Origin: Lota lota
Lineage: Eukaryota; Chordata; Actinopteri; Gadiformes; Lotidae
Length of the DNA: 64,000 nucleotides
Reading direction: 5' to 3'
Assembly (NCBI GenBank): GCA_026745465.1
Contig: JACYXH010000812.1
Location: 2,558,454-2,622,453 of the forward strand
In this document: one piece after another, positions 12,959-53,835 of the stretch
How the letters are laid out: each line of letters opens with the position of its first letter
How positions within the stretch are numbered: the first letter of the stretch is position 1
Program-made: the position numbers and the translations under genes
The notes under the pieces: model-generated
Seen by the model: the letters and a program-made list of their open reading frames with translations, nothing else
The model's database searches: none
What the model was told of the DNA's origin: nothing

Positions 12959-15103
12959 TTGACCATACCCAGGAGAGTGTGTAGTGTGTTAGGGGCACAG
13001 TACCTGTGATGAGTGCCTGCTCATTGGGCTCTGTGATGCTGACCAAGTTGGAGCCCTGCTGCTTGCAGCTGACATAGGCCTGATCCCAGGTCAGCACTGA
13101 TTGCATGTTGATCTGGTAGAAGGCTCCTGTTATAATGTTTGGCTTCCAAAACTTTGTGGCTGGGGATGAGAAATGTTTTTGTTAAATATAATTAATATAA
13201 TTCTTGTTATTTTAGGTTTTAGGTTTTAAAATTAATAATAATAGATAATAATTATATTGATAGTAGTCTCACAAATCAGGCTTTAGAATTTATTCATAAC
13301 GGTTTTTGACCAATTATGTCACTGGAGGCCTTAACCGCTTGATAGGCTAACAGTGAATACAAACTCTTCCAGCACTAGTATTCTTTTCCCGGTGGGAAAA
13401 ACAAGCTAAAACATCCTGTCCTGAACACAGGCGTTCTTAGAAATAGTGTCTGTGAAGGTTTCAAAACAACACCCTGTAGACTGGCCACTATAGAAATACC
13501 CATTACATTCCGTTTGTGAAAGCTTCATCCACTCGCACAAATGAATATCTGTTCAATATCCCCGTAACAAAACAGACAAAGCGTAACTCCACCCCTTTTA
13601 GATTTTGTTTTCCCGTTTTGGTTTCTGGTTGCCCAGCCTCTGTGCCGATTCCCCCCAGAAGTTCTGCTTTAGCCTTGTAGGACTGCTGGATCTAATAATA
13701 ATTAATAATAATAATGATAGTCATAACAGTGACAATGAATGGATTTTTTAGAGGGAGTACTTACAAGTGGATGGACAGTAACCCCAGTGTTCATTCTCTG
13801 ATTTGGTTAGAACCGAACACCAGGGCCTGTTGTTGGTTGAGTCATACATAGTGCATTCATCAAACCATCTGTCCTTGTATTGGAAGGGAAACATGCAGAT
13901 CTTGCCAAACGCATTACCCTCAATAGTGTAAAGCTCTGGAATAACACAAAGGTTGGGGATGAGTCTTTGTACTATTAACCATAAAACAACATTCAAAATT
14001 TTTAAACAGCAGAACAGCAGCACTAAACATAGTTAACAAGTTTTGTGTTCCATCAAATGAGCTTCCTTTAGAATGGGTGTACTCTGTGAACGACTGTTAC
14101 GTTAAGTACATTTAAATTGACAAAGAATTAAAACAATTGATCTTGAAACCATCTTGTCAAACAAGATAAGGAGTTCAACAAAAACGTTCAACAATCTTTC
14201 TTCATCTCTCAACGTACCTCTGTGTGTCCTCAGACAAGCCCCAGCACCTGTCCCCCGGATGATGAATTCATTGTTAGGTCCTATGTTTTTGCTGAGAACC
14301 AGTGATTTGTCGGCCGTCAGCGTCATATAATATTGTGTGTTTTGAAGGACAAGCAGGGTTCCGTTCTTGCATTCCCATTTCTGGAGACTGGTTTTCTCAT
14401 CACAGTCATACTGGCTTATGGAGCTGCCCACAGATTTCCCCTGAGCTCCGAGGCACTTCTTTACACCGCTGACCAACAGTCGGTTGCCTGACGTCCAGCG
14501 CAATTTACTGCAATCGCTTCTGCTTTGCACCACACATGTGTCAGTATTCTTACCGACGAGGATAAATGGTGAATCTGTGAAGACAAGAGAGAGCTGTGTT
14601 CATTGAATTGCTGCAGAATCGAGTGACTATATGTAATACTCAGTATTCAAGTTTGCGGCATTCCATCACACACACAACACAATGTAAACGTTTTTCACAT
14701 TGCATTTTGTTTTTCTTACATTGCATTATTATGTCTTCAATGAAGTATGCCAATGAAATTATTTGAAATCTTTCTTTTTTCTTTTTTTTATAATAACAAT
14801 CTCAGGATGCCTCACAGGCTCGTTCACCTCAAGGAACAGAATTTGCCCAAAAAATGACATAATTTCACAAATCAAAGTAACAAACATTGGTTTCGATACA
14901 TTGTCAATGACATTTAGACATGTCTCCAATGGCTTAAGTTTACAGTATAAAACATAGACACACACACACTAAGCCCACTAATCTTAAAATAGCCTTGTAT
15001 GCATTATAAAAGTGAATAAAGTATATAGAAAGTACATACCGTCTGATGCCAGACATGGGAACGTTTGGATGAAGAGCACAAAGGCTACCACTGCTATCCT
15101 CAT
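167..15103 (-). CDS. mrc1: Macrophage mannose receptor 1 (30 coding exons, complete)
   Basis: Type I membrane receptor of macrophages and some endothelia that binds mannose/fucose/GlcNAc glycans and sulfated sugars and delivers them to endosomes. Thirty coding exons, all with GT-AG borders, chain in phase from ATG at 15101-15103 to TGA at 167-169, giving about 1,402 aa (human protein about 1,456 aa, also 30 exons). Domain order: signal peptide 1-19, cysteine-rich R-type lectin 22-140, fibronectin II 141-197, eight C-type lectin domains between about 200 and 1317, membrane span about 1334-1357, tail of about 45 residues. The order is diagnostic of the mannose receptor family; the FENPLY tail motif and the EPN motif of domain 4 favour MRC1 over MRC2, PLA2R1 or LY75. 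Oddities: domain 5 has QPD and WHD in place of EPN and WND. No polyadenylation signal is seen in bases 1-166, so the 3' UTR probably leaves the window. Confidence 0.95.
1067..4965 (-). other. mrc1: mrc1 exons 21-29: C-type lectin domains 6-8
   Basis: Exons: 5116-5221 (exon 21, just upstream of this span), 4838-4965, 4710-4751, 4234-4333 (rest of CTLD6), 3617-3825 and 3191-3353 (CTLD7, with [15 protein letters not shown] closely matching vertebrate MRC1), 2782-2949, 1383-1499 and 1067-1228 (CTLD8, ending [11 protein letters not shown]). The 3' splice site of exon 25 is the one ambiguous junction: AG dinucleotides permit starts at 3825, 3830 or 3841, and only 3825 preserves phase with exon 24. 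The intron between 1499 and 2782 holds an old repeat (1717-2325). Confidence 0.88.
1717..2325. repeat. Degenerate MITE-like repeat in mrc1 intron 27
   Basis: The two ends carry related inverted sequence: TGCTCA at 1717 and TGAGCA at 2320-2325, followed inward by ATCCGAT and GTTCACA-type motifs on both sides. The interior has a short non-conserved open frame (about 1753-2061) without recognisable domains. It is read as an old non-autonomous DNA transposon; the family was not identified. Confidence 0.45.
5238..5276. repeat. (CA)n microsatellite, mrc1 intron 20
   Basis: CA repeat of about 38 bases with one interruption, about 15 bases upstream (in mrc1 sense) of the exon 21 acceptor; read on the transcript it is a GU tract next to a 3' splice site. 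Confidence 0.9.
6312..6350. repeat. (CA)n microsatellite, mrc1 intron 17
   Basis: Uninterrupted CA repeat of about 39 bases, ending about 10 bases before the exon 18 acceptor in mrc1 sense. Confidence 0.92.
6660..7113. repeat. MITE with about 22-bp terminal inverted repeats, mrc1 intron 16
   Basis: The left end CCAATAGACCCTTTTCACAG and the right end, read in reverse complement, CCAATAGATCCTTTTCACAG differ at one base over 20. The interior of about 410 bp has no open frame. This is the hallmark of a miniature inverted-repeat transposable element lying in the intron between 6598 and 7229. Target duplication is not clear. Confidence 0.7.
11563..11621. repeat. Near-perfect short inverted repeat (20-bp arms), mrc1 intron 6
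   Basis: Arm GGGTGTCCCGTTATTGGAAA at 11563-11582 is repeated as an exact reverse complement at 11602-11621, separated by 19 bases rich in A/T. It could be a tiny MITE or a hairpin-forming RNA segment of the mrc1 primary transcript. Confidence 0.85.
12243..12638. repeat. MITE with GGCCAGTTCA-type ends, mrc1 intron 5
   Basis: The left end reads TAAAGGCCAGTTCAGACC and the right end, in reverse complement, TAAGGCCAGTTCACACAC. The body is about 396 bp with no open frame. The termini resemble non-autonomous hAT elements, but the family assignment is only a guess and no 8-bp target duplication was recognised. Confidence 0.6.
12903..12957. repeat. (CA)n microsatellite, mrc1 intron 4
   Basis: Uninterrupted CA repeat of about 55 bases in mrc1 intron 4. 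Together with the neighbouring exon 4 sequence it is the source-side counterpart of the fragment found at 25922-26011. Confidence 0.93.
13452..13693. repeat. Dispersed repeat copy 1 (mrc1 intron 3)
   Basis: Shares long similarity, in the same orientation, with 34871-35118: both contain GTAGACTGGCCACT, GAAAGCTTCATCCACT, CCGTAACAAAACAG and CCCCCCAGAAGTTCTGCT in the same order. Family not identified. Confidence 0.75.
13765..15103 (-). other. mrc1: mrc1 exons 1-3: signal peptide, cysteine-rich domain, fibronectin type II
   Basis: Exon 1 (15040-15103) starts [20 protein letters not shown], a classic cleavable signal peptide, and ends in phase 1. Exon 2 (14218-14574) encodes the R-type (ricin B-like) cysteine-rich domain that in mammals binds 4-O-sulfated GalNAc; repeats such as [11 protein letters not shown] and a closing GACLR are visible. 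Exon 3 (13765-13935) encodes one complete fibronectin type II module with its four cysteines (CMFPF, DECTMY, RPWCSV, GYCPS), the collagen-binding module of the family. The start codon was chosen because it opens the only signal peptide in frame with exon 2. A further 5' untranslated exon cannot be excluded. Confidence 0.93.
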
Positions 15104-15352
15104 GGCTAATATTCCACTGATACCTGTCACACACAGACACAGAGACACTATCCCTGCATTGCCAGCAGAAGACTTGTAAATTGTGTGAAATCTCAGGAGT
15201 GGGACACAATCTTAAGAGTACTGTGACATCCTGTTTTTTTTTCAAGTGTCATGATCCAAAGAGACATTTCAACATTTGTCAAAAGATCAAAAAGGAGGGG
15301 CAAATTAACCACACTCACTGCCTACTACTGAATGCTGAATTGACAAACAGAT

Positions 15353-15532
<180 letters not shown>

Positions 15533-15750
15533 AAATGTGTTGTAGGTACCCCAAAAATCATTTTCAGGTATCTGCCTATTCATGTATAAAAAAAAGTGTT
15601 TATAATACGTATCTCTAATCTCTTAATTCTTATCTCCTCTTCTCCCTCTCTGTCTATCCCTCCCCTCACTCACACTTCCCAGCATGTACCTAAGCTAGTA
15701 ATAAGTAATACAGATAACATTGCATTCCTCTCTTGCCTCCAAACATATGT

Positions 15751-15920
15751 AGTATGTGTGAGTATGTGTGAGTATGTGTGAGTATGTGTGAGTATGTGTG
15801 AGTATGTGTGAGTATGTGTGAGTTTGTGTGAGTATGTGTGAGTATGTGTGAGTATGTGTGAGTATGTGTGAGTATGTGTGAGTATGTGTGAGTATGTGTG
15901 AGTATGTGTGAGTATGTGTG
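15751..15920. repeat. Minisatellite of 17 decamers, AGTATGTGTG
   Basis: Seventeen head-to-tail copies of the 10-base unit AGTATGTGTG; sixteen are identical and the eighth (15821-15830) reads AGTTTGTGTG. Ten is not a multiple of three, so the array is open in three frames on the minus strand and creates spurious long frames. Confidence 0.97.
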
Positions 15921-16094
15921 AAAGTGCAATAGCGTACAACGTATATATTAGATGCTGCTTTCATTTATTGACAGAAGACGGTTGTAGGTTGGGAAAAGTC
16001 ATTTTGTCAATCCACTTTTGTTTAGCTCGTCTTCGCTCACCAACTGGTATAAAGCAAGGGAGTGTCATATGCAAATGTATCTGCAACATTGCAA

Positions 16095-16520
16095 TTAGTC
16101 TGGAACCACTGTGTTCATTTTCGGGGCGTCATCAATTTGCGCAGACCAAATTGCCTCTGGATGCAATTGGATAGGCCTACAACCAATCATAGCAACAAAC
16201 CGGGTGACGCAGCACTGAGCAACCAAATCCTGTCGGAAGTACGGCAAAGACATCTTTCTTCTCAACAAAAGCTTTAAGTGCAGTCGTTTGTTCTTCTTTT
16301 AGTGAAAATATACCGTCCACTTCGTTTAATACTGTCTAGATAGCGGCATCAATAGACCGTTCTACATTAGCGGCAGCCATCTTTGTTGTTGTTGAAAATA
16401 CCTCTACGGCATGCCTCTGTACCATCATCGTATTTATGCCGCCTCACAGTAGAAAAACGGTTGTGATTGGCCGGTCTGCCGGGCAGAAATCTTTTTGTAT
16501 GGGAGGGAGCCAAACTTTAT
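16095..16520. repeat. Dispersed repeat, inverted relative to 28350-28625
   Basis: Segments such as ACCAAATTGCCTCTGGATGC, AACGGTTGTGATTGG and ATCATCGTATT recur as reverse complements, in reversed order, at 28350-28625. Two diverged copies of one unnamed transposable element are the simplest reading. Confidence 0.65.
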
Positions 16521-17469
16521 CTGCAGAGCAAATGAAACATGGTCTTGTGAGATTCGTCTGGTTCCCAGGCTAACTTTTCTTATGATTGTATGATTCCTAC
16601 ACCTAGCATTTATTTGATTAAACATGATACACGGTGTTATCCAAAGCAATGCAAACTAGTATACCGCGTTCGATTGTAATCTCAGTATTCTGATTTTAAT
16701 CTCAGAATTCTAACTTTAAACCCAGAACTCAAATTCGTTTTTAACAGGTGGCCCTAATCCTCTTCCGTACAATCTAAATACAAAAAACGATTGCATAATC
16801 TACATATCTCTCTCATAAACAGGGCCACTGTGCAAAGGGTTGTGCAATATCAGTAACAATGCAATATTTTGCTGACCTTATCGTTTTTTTGTGGCTTTGT
16901 AAGCAGATAACAGCAACTTCTCCAGAAATCTGTCACAAACCTCAAACTGCTTTTACTCAAGTAATGCCAGACACATAGTCTTGCATAAATCACAGCAAAT
17001 GCTTGCTAGATGCAGATGTGAATCTATTGTGGACATACGGGAACATCTTCTAAATATCGCACAGTGACCAATGCTAATTGTGTTCCCTAATATTCCTTCA
17101 TAACGCACCTTGGCGCACAATCCTTTACCGGCCTCAAAAGCCAACTGCTTGGGATTGTCAATACACACACTTAACCATTGCACTACATCACCTTGTCATT
17201 GATGTTTAACAACAGGAGAAAAGATCAACAACATCATGGCACATACAAAACGTAAATGATCATAGCCAATATACATTAACTTTATTGTGTGGCTTTAATG
17301 TAGAGAACATCGTGTTCACCATGGGTGTAGCAACACAAGCTCAGTTGCTAAGGGGTGGAGACATTGAGCTCCTGTGGTGAGTTTGACGGTTTGTCAATCA
17401 CAACTTCTTTTGTAGGCCTAGCACTCTCCACTTTCACTTCCTTGTCAGCTTCTCCATACAATTGGGGAG

Positions 17470-17515
17470 AACAATGTGCTTTTCATGTCTAGGTAGACAT
17501 GAAAAGCACATTGTT
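17470..17515. repeat. Perfect 22-bp inverted repeat with 2-base spacer
   Basis: Left arm 17470-17491 (starts AACAATGTGCTTTTCATGTC) and right arm 17494-17515 are exact reverse complements separated by GG. No open frame covers it. Its perfection suggests either a very young insertion or an assembly fold-back artefact; the 2-base loop is too small for a conventional microRNA precursor. Confidence 0.93.
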
Positions 17516-19811
17516 ATTATTTGCTCAATGACAAGTTTCCAGGGTGTATATTCTTATTTTATTGATTTTAATTAGTAGCAATAATAGTAGCGGGTAGTAG
17601 TCCTAGTATTTATCTCAGATCCAGCAATTGCACTATGTTATAGCAGAACTTCTTGGGGAAAATGGGGCCGAGCCTTTGCCAGAAAACAAACACATTACTG
17701 AAATGTTCTACCAAAGAGAAACTCATTAAAACGAGTGGATGAAGCTAGCAGGAGGGGAGTTTAATAACTGTATTTCTACAGTGTCCAGTTTGCATGGTAT
17801 AAACCTCAACAGACACTTATTTACAGCTTACTATTGCTGGCCGAGTTTGTGTTTGCTGTTAATAGCCAATTACGTGCTTTCAGAGCCCCGCCTCCAGCAT
17901 CATGATTGGTCGAAACAATTATGAAGAAAGAAAGTGATACGCCCTGTTCACCAAGATTTGAGATCTTCTGCTAGTAGACTGTAATGTAAATAATCCAAAC
18001 CCCTATATGCTTTAGTGTATCCATGGCCTGCTGTGGCCTGATGTAGATCCCAGGTCCCAGATCTCTACCGTACAATCAAGGAGTTGTAGTCAACACACAA
18101 GGTGAGACGAGGCAACCTGACCGGGAGACATTGGGGATTTGTCAGTACGGTATCATTTAGGGAAAATTATTTAAAAAGGTGAGACCACAATACTTAAAAA
18201 AGACTAAACCAAAAATATACTATTTTGGAAAAGGTAAAAAAAGTGTTACTTTATAAAGATGCAGCTTGTAGAATTGAGTAGCATCTCACAGAACAGACTA
18301 GGAAGGTATGTTTTAATTAGTGTGTAGTTCCATGAAAATAAGAATGGTTGTGTTATCGCAACGTTAACCGTATTCACTTGGTTGCAATCGGCATTCTCAC
18401 CGCTAGATGCCACTAAATCCTACACACTGCACCTTTAAGAGAACAAAATAATACCATTCTTGAAATGGTATTTCAAGAAGATTCTGAAAAATGGGAACGG
18501 CATTAAATAAATAAAAACCACCTGCCCTCGTCTTTTAGGCCTTCACTACTACACTAATGTTAAAGCTAGAAAGATTATGCTGAAAGAAAAAAAGGGATCG
18601 ACATGCATTGGCCATATCTGGGCTCCCCGCTGCTAGAACAAACCGAATCAGCCGGATATACAGTCACTACCAGGCCGTTTCCTCTTCGAACGAGGCCATG
18701 TCTCGGTAGCTATACATAGATCATGGCCATGCCGAAGTGCATTTTGGATGTCCCTGCAATTAGAGTAAAGGGTGTGTTGCTCCTAACAAAGTGATTTCAC
18801 CTAAAATATTTACAGATAGACAAGAGGAGTTATGAAGCTTTATTGAAGCTTGGTTTATTATTAGAAATAATTGTATTGGAAAGGGGAATTGAATCAATGC
18901 GGATAAGATAAAGTAAAAATACATGAAACAAAAACCTAACCCTAAATCTATCCCTAAATCACAAATCACTTAAAACAGGACACAAAGCTCTCAAATAAAA
19001 GCCTTCCTTACTTTGGCCTGCGTTCATCTCATGAGCTTAATTTATTGTATTGTACATGCAGTATCATGTATCTTTGATACAAAAGGGAACAACTTCCCTT
19101 TTGTAAGTCACGTACAACCAAATGCCTACAATTTAAACCCACCGCTTACCATCTTGTATATCACCTTCTTTGGTGCTGCCAAAGCAAGACAGAGAGGATT
19201 TTCTTTCTTGCCACCATTTCGACACCTTTAATCACCTTTGCCTTCACTAATCTCTGAATTCTTATCTCATCCTCTCCCTTTCTATCTCTCCCTCCCCTCA
19301 CGCTCACACTTCCCAACATGTACCTAAGCTGGTTCTCAAGCTATCTTTTACTAATGTACTTTTACTAAGATATTTTTTCAGCCAAGTATCCCTTCATAGT
19401 AGAAGTAGTATGCTCTTATTGGAAAGATTTACCGAACTTGTTACTATATTACTATTCAGATTTACTCAATTGTATTAAGGGATGATTTATACATTTTCTT
19501 AAGGTGGAATTATTTTACAATTGTTCATAACCAATCCTTTTTTTGTTTATGTTCTTGATACCCGCTGCAATCCTTCAAAGTACTCCTAGGGGTACATGTA
19601 CCCCCATTTGAAAAACATTGTCTTAGCTCAAGCCCTTGTGATAGTGTGGCCGGCGTTTGCTGATAAGGTCGGAATCGCTTCTGAAGAGCAGGTTTCCACA
19701 CGCCACGTTGGACAGCAGCATGTCCCTGATACCAGCCTGTTGTCTGGGTGTAATGCCAGCCATGTGTCACCCGTTCCAGAGTGAAGTATTCTGTTTTGCC
19801 AAAGACAAGCT

Positions 19812-20025
<214 letters not shown>

Positions 20026-20656
20026 GTTTAATGTTATATAGAAGATGGCACTATTCTTTCAAATCCTTTTGTTTCAATAATGCTTATATGCTTCAAACTA
20101 AGGCACAACAGATCAGTTGATGGAATTGAATGACACTATAAAAATCCAGCACAAGGTCCAACAGGAACCATAAAGACTAGCAACGGAAATGCTATTGCAG
20201 TTTACTGAGTTTATTATGGACTTCAGGCATTTGTTATCTGATAAGACCTATAAATGTACAAAAGTCTATGCATGCACAAGTGGTTACACGAGCTGTTCAC
20301 TAATGATATTATGCTTTAAAAAGCTACCCATTCTTTTGAAATTTATGAGACATGAAGCCATTCTTTACTCTTCTATCAGGTAAGTGGCCACTCAAATATA
20401 ATCACTGATATGTGCTATTGTTTAAGTGTGGTCCTTCGACAAAAACTGTTTTTATGTTGTTCCGTAAAGTGCAAATGTTTATATTGCTAATGGTGTATTC
20501 AGGACTCAGTATGCTCACTTACTGTACATATATGAGAATCTAATAGCAAAAGAACACTTGCATGTGTATCAACTTGCATGTGTGTCCTATAGCTACATGG
20601 TCATTATGCTGTGTATGTTATTTATAATGAAATGTAACACAAGATTCTTTCTGCAG

Positions 20657-48688
<28,032 letters not shown>

Positions 48689-50390
48689 AAATATAAAATG
48701 TATTAGTGTTATAAGATCCCTAAGTAAATAATAAATGCATGCTGTGTAAAAAAAGTCTAAATAAAAGTAGATCTAAGTAACTTAAAAAAATAACAACTCA
48801 TAATTTCGTAATATCTCATAATTATGGCTTTTTATCTCATAATTACTTTTTTATTCTCATATTTATGACTTTTTATCTCATCATTGTGTAGTATGGAAAT
48901 GGTCATCCATACATTTATTCTTCTTTGGAACGGATTAGGACAACGTGTTTTTGTGGGGCACAACGGAAATTTTTGCTTTGCTTCCGCCCGGAAATCTATT
49001 CCAAAGCTTAATTGTATATACACATTTTGTTTATCAAGATAATCATGACAAATGAATGCCGCTTTAAATGTTTTTGAAGCGTAAATGCAATCAATAAAGT
49101 AAAAGGCAGATGAAAAACATTCTAAAATTATCAACATGGATATGGACATACAATAAGACTTATTGTATGTGGGGGCACAGAGTGACTTTGGAGTGAGATA
49201 GAGATCTGGTTTCTTTTATATGAATCAGGGCATTAAGATTTACTAGAATTAGTGGATAATATACTATAAATCTTGCCCTACAGGAAGTGATGTAATTAGT
49301 AGGTGACCTAGGGGTCAAGGACACTTGGGAGTGAGCTAGAGACCTGGGGTCTCTTTTACATGTATGTACTGATTTTTAAAATGCATTACTGGCCCTCATT
49401 GGATAGTAGCAAAATAAATTGTTGAAATAAATTGTACTGTTTTGTGTATCTTTTTATAACATTGTTAACCATTGCTAGAGGCATCCAAGGTAATTCATCA
49501 TAGTATACTTACTTACATAAGGCTAATCTATTCAAGTTACAATTTATAAGTCTATAGTTATACTAAGCCTGATCTATTTAGTAGTAGGAATATCTACCTC
49601 CAGTGGTGAGCCAAAATCCCCCTACTATCCTGATTTGAATTTGTATAGCTCACAGCTCATTTACATGCGAAAGCCTCACCTGCTCTCTAGTCGTTGGTTA
49701 AGTGGCCGAATCTGCTGATGCCTATGCTTGCGTACGTTTCATCTGTGTGTGTCTTTTACGCACATGAGAAAGTGGTGTATGAGAGATTTGCACTGGTATC
49801 ATTTAGTTTGAGGAGCTGAAATTGGATTATTTGGAAAACAGCTGTGCTGTCACTAAATAATTTGGAGTAATTATGCAGACCTGTTTGGTGCGTTATTTAT
49901 ATATGGGTCCGCAAAAAATATTGTTGACAGTTTGAGCACACTAGCGTTGCACTAGACTATTTGCGTTATGTGTATGGCATATTGGCCTTTGTGTGTTGTT
50001 GCTGGTATTGTACATTGCAAATAGAGGGGCGGCATAATTGTTTTTCGCCCAGAGCGGCAAAAGTGCAGGCGCCGGTCCTGATCATACGGCAATATAACAT
50101 AATAGCGTCATGCCTTAACATTGAGCTTACATTGAGGGGTCTGCAATGCCATGTGACTTTTTTGTGTGCGTTATGTCACCGCAACACAAATTGAATAGTG
50201 TTATATTGTTTAACAATAAATATCCTATAACGCACAAACAAAAACACTAGCAATCCAACGCATACAAAATAATTTATAGGAGGAGAAACGAGTGGAAAAT
50301 TCTAGGCTTCTGTCGCTCCAGCAGGGAGCTGTGATTGGTCAGTATCTTCGAAACAGAGGAAGTGATCAGTATCTGCCGGGTATCGCACCA
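48689..50390. other. Spacer between the MAM gene and myl9
   Basis: No gene is supported. It holds a degenerate tandem of about 20-22-base units (48790-48885, units like TTTTTATCTCATAATTATG) and a diverged partial duplication (about 49183-49230 and 49312-49375, both with GGAGTGAG and TAGAGA.CTGG). The myl9 promoter should lie in its last few hundred bases; no CArG box of the CC(A/T)6GG form was recognised there by eye. Confidence 0.6.
48790..48885. repeat. Degenerate minisatellite of about 20-22-base A/T-rich units
   Basis: Four imperfect units built around TCTCATAATTATGACTTTTT just past the MAM gene stop codon, within its probable 3' UTR. Confidence 0.65.
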
Positions 50391-50456
50391 CTCCGCGGCT
50401 TGTTCGTTAACTAGTGCTTACTGGTTTATTGCATATAATTAGTATTCTCTGATAAG
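50390..50456 (+). other. myl9: Probable myl9 non-coding first exon
   Basis: A good donor (GATAAG/gtgaga at 50456-50457) follows a moderately GC-rich stretch (CACCACTCCGCGGCTTG) and precedes the coding exon, whose acceptor (TTTACAG) is at 50884. Vertebrate MYL9/MYL12 genes have a non-coding exon 1, so the placement is reasonable; the transcription start is not defined. Confidence 0.5.
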
Positions 50457-50823
50457 GTGAGATATTATTTATTGAGTCATTGCTGCTGTATATAGATCAT
50501 ATTTTGTGATGGTTCAAAGGGTTTGAGTTTTAAGACCGTATGGTTTCCTCTGCGCTATCCCAAACAGGGCAAGGTTGCTGACTGATAAATTACCTAGCAA
50601 ACAAGTGAGCAGGCTAGGACACTAGTATAAATAGTGATGTAAACCCTAAATATATGGCAATGTTTTCTCTGTCTGGATTTAAAACATAACGCACTGCCTT
50701 ATCATAGAGGTTTATTTTTCAAGTGTATTTGATCAGCAAAATGCAGCTATTTCAGTTTTTCTTCTGCAATGTGTAGCCTATATTTATTGAATATAATATA
50801 GTAGACGTTATCATATTACATAA

Positions 50824-52435
<1,612 letters not shown>

Positions 52436-52710
52436 AGTCGCCCGTGCTCGCAGTCACTAGAAGACTGTTTGATTTCACATAACAATTCTCAGCATTTTTT
52501 TTTTTTTTTACTTGACGGAGAAGAGCTTCCAGTACGCATCACTGTGGTTCGTTTCAATAATATGCCTGTATAGACCTACTATAGACACACACAATCATAG
52601 TTAATATGCACCTGTATGATACAACATTATGGGTCTACTATGTCGTTTATAGCTTTAGGAGGGAGGTATTGGCCTATTGGCTGGAAATAAACTACAGAAA
52701 ATGACTGCCA
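52436..52710 (+). terminator. myl9: myl9 3' UTR with polyadenylation signal
   Basis: The stretch after TGA contains a 13-T run near 52497 and AATAAA at 52686-52691. No further open frame follows before bag1. Confidence 0.7.
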
Positions 52711-53835
52711 GTGTAATTCTTTTTGCACTTGTAATATAACGTTGACAACTTCAGATTAAATTGTATTTTCGTAATATAATGATAAATCGACAATGCATTC
52801 ATATCAAAAAGTGTCATCTTATGTACTCAAAGCATGCATTAAAGGGGAACTGTCACGCTCTGCTATTTTGTAATATAAGAATAGCTTCATACACATGTTG
52901 TGAAAAGATTGCGGCCTGCTGAACTCCGTTACCACAAAATAAATCATGGAAAAGTTGGGACTATTTACGTTAATGGTCCAGGATTTCCATTCTCTATTGG
53001 TCAGATTCTGCAAGATGACATAGTTGACGTTGCAGAAAATGATTGTTTCACAGCACGTGTATGAAGTAGTACTCTCCTATATTAGAAAATAGCAGTGTCA
53101 CAATTCCCCTCCAAGCCTTTAAGGATCTTGTGAACTAGTTGCTTTCAGGATAGATGAGGTCATGAGAATCACTCAGCCAGCCTGCAGTGGCACTAAGGAT
53201 GTCTTTGACCAAAGTGGCAGATAACACAAATGCTTATATTTTATTTCAATTTAATACACATTGTTGTTTGAGTCAGCGTAAAATCAAGCACTATATACAA
53301 AGATGAAAACGTGTAATCATTATTAGGACCTATTCATCACAAAATTCATTGGATTAAATAAAAGTGGCCAGTTTGGCTCCGCTTGCTGCCACAAAAATAT
53401 CCATTTACGCTTATTTTAAGTACAATGAGGGGGGAAAATAAAAACATTTGTCAAGTTATGTTTTACAAGAGCAGGGAACAGGTGTGATACAGGGTAATGA
53501 CACACAGGTGGACAGATATATATCACTGTCACCAACATTTCACAAGTAGTTTTTTTTCTTTCTTTTGAATGCCTTTAATGATACATGAACATTTGTGTAG
53601 CCATGATGAAAACCGGAGACCAACCGGCTTCCATTTTGTTTTAGGTTGAGAGAGCCACAAGTGACCAGACAGGATCATTGATGTTGTCAATAAATACACA
53701 GGTAACAGCTCCACAACTGAAGCTTTCAGTGCAGTTATTATATCCGTTTGCTCACAGAGCAATGTATACAACTGTTTGCGACTGGCACGGTGGGGGGGAT
53801 GGGATCCTACATGATAGAGAGGAGGTCTTGGTGCC
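52711..53835. other. Convergent spacer between myl9 and bag1 3' ends
   Basis: myl9 (plus) and bag1 (minus) converge here. The region nearer 53836 must contain the bag1 3' UTR; ATTAAA on the minus strand at about 53574-53579 is a possible polyadenylation signal. No other gene is seen. Confidence 0.55.

Larger units (their letters stand above)
8483..13159 (-). other. mrc1: mrc1 exons 4-12: C-type lectin domains 1-3
   Basis: Exons, in transcript order: 13004-13159, 12672-12782, 11792-11929 (CTLD1, about residues 200-332); 11074-11250, 10481-10635, 10164-10277 (CTLD2, about 340-470); 9092-9207, 8839-8987, 8483-8682 (CTLD3, about 482-610). Each domain shows the C-type lectin signature (WIGL or WLGL core, paired cysteines, final YICYK, YICMK or YVCKH). 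None carries an EPN/QPD sugar motif, consistent with mammalian MRC1, in which domains 1-3 are not autonomous sugar binders. A proline/alanine/threonine-rich linker follows CTLD3 in exon 12. Confidence 0.93.

Noticed and set aside
15751..15920. Regular repeat resembling a CRISPR array
   Set aside because: Units are directly contiguous with no spacers, the unit is only 10 bases and the context is a vertebrate genome.
15670..15964. Three overlapping THTYSHIL-type repeat proteins on the minus strand
   Set aside because: A 10-base tandem unit reads in three frames without stops; all three are artefacts of the decamer array.
17470..17515. MicroRNA precursor
   Set aside because: The perfect 22-bp stem has a 2-base loop, and the flanks do not extend the pairing, so it does not look like a Drosha/Dicer substrate.
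20345..20379. First coding exon of the MAM gene (ATG plus hydrophobic stretch plus strong donor)
   Set aside because: Joining it to exon 2 leaves two bases where one is needed, producing a frameshift.
50645..50660. CArG box (serum response element) for myl9
   Set aside because: CCTAAATATATGG is too long for CC(A/T)6GG, and no proper match was found in the upstream region.
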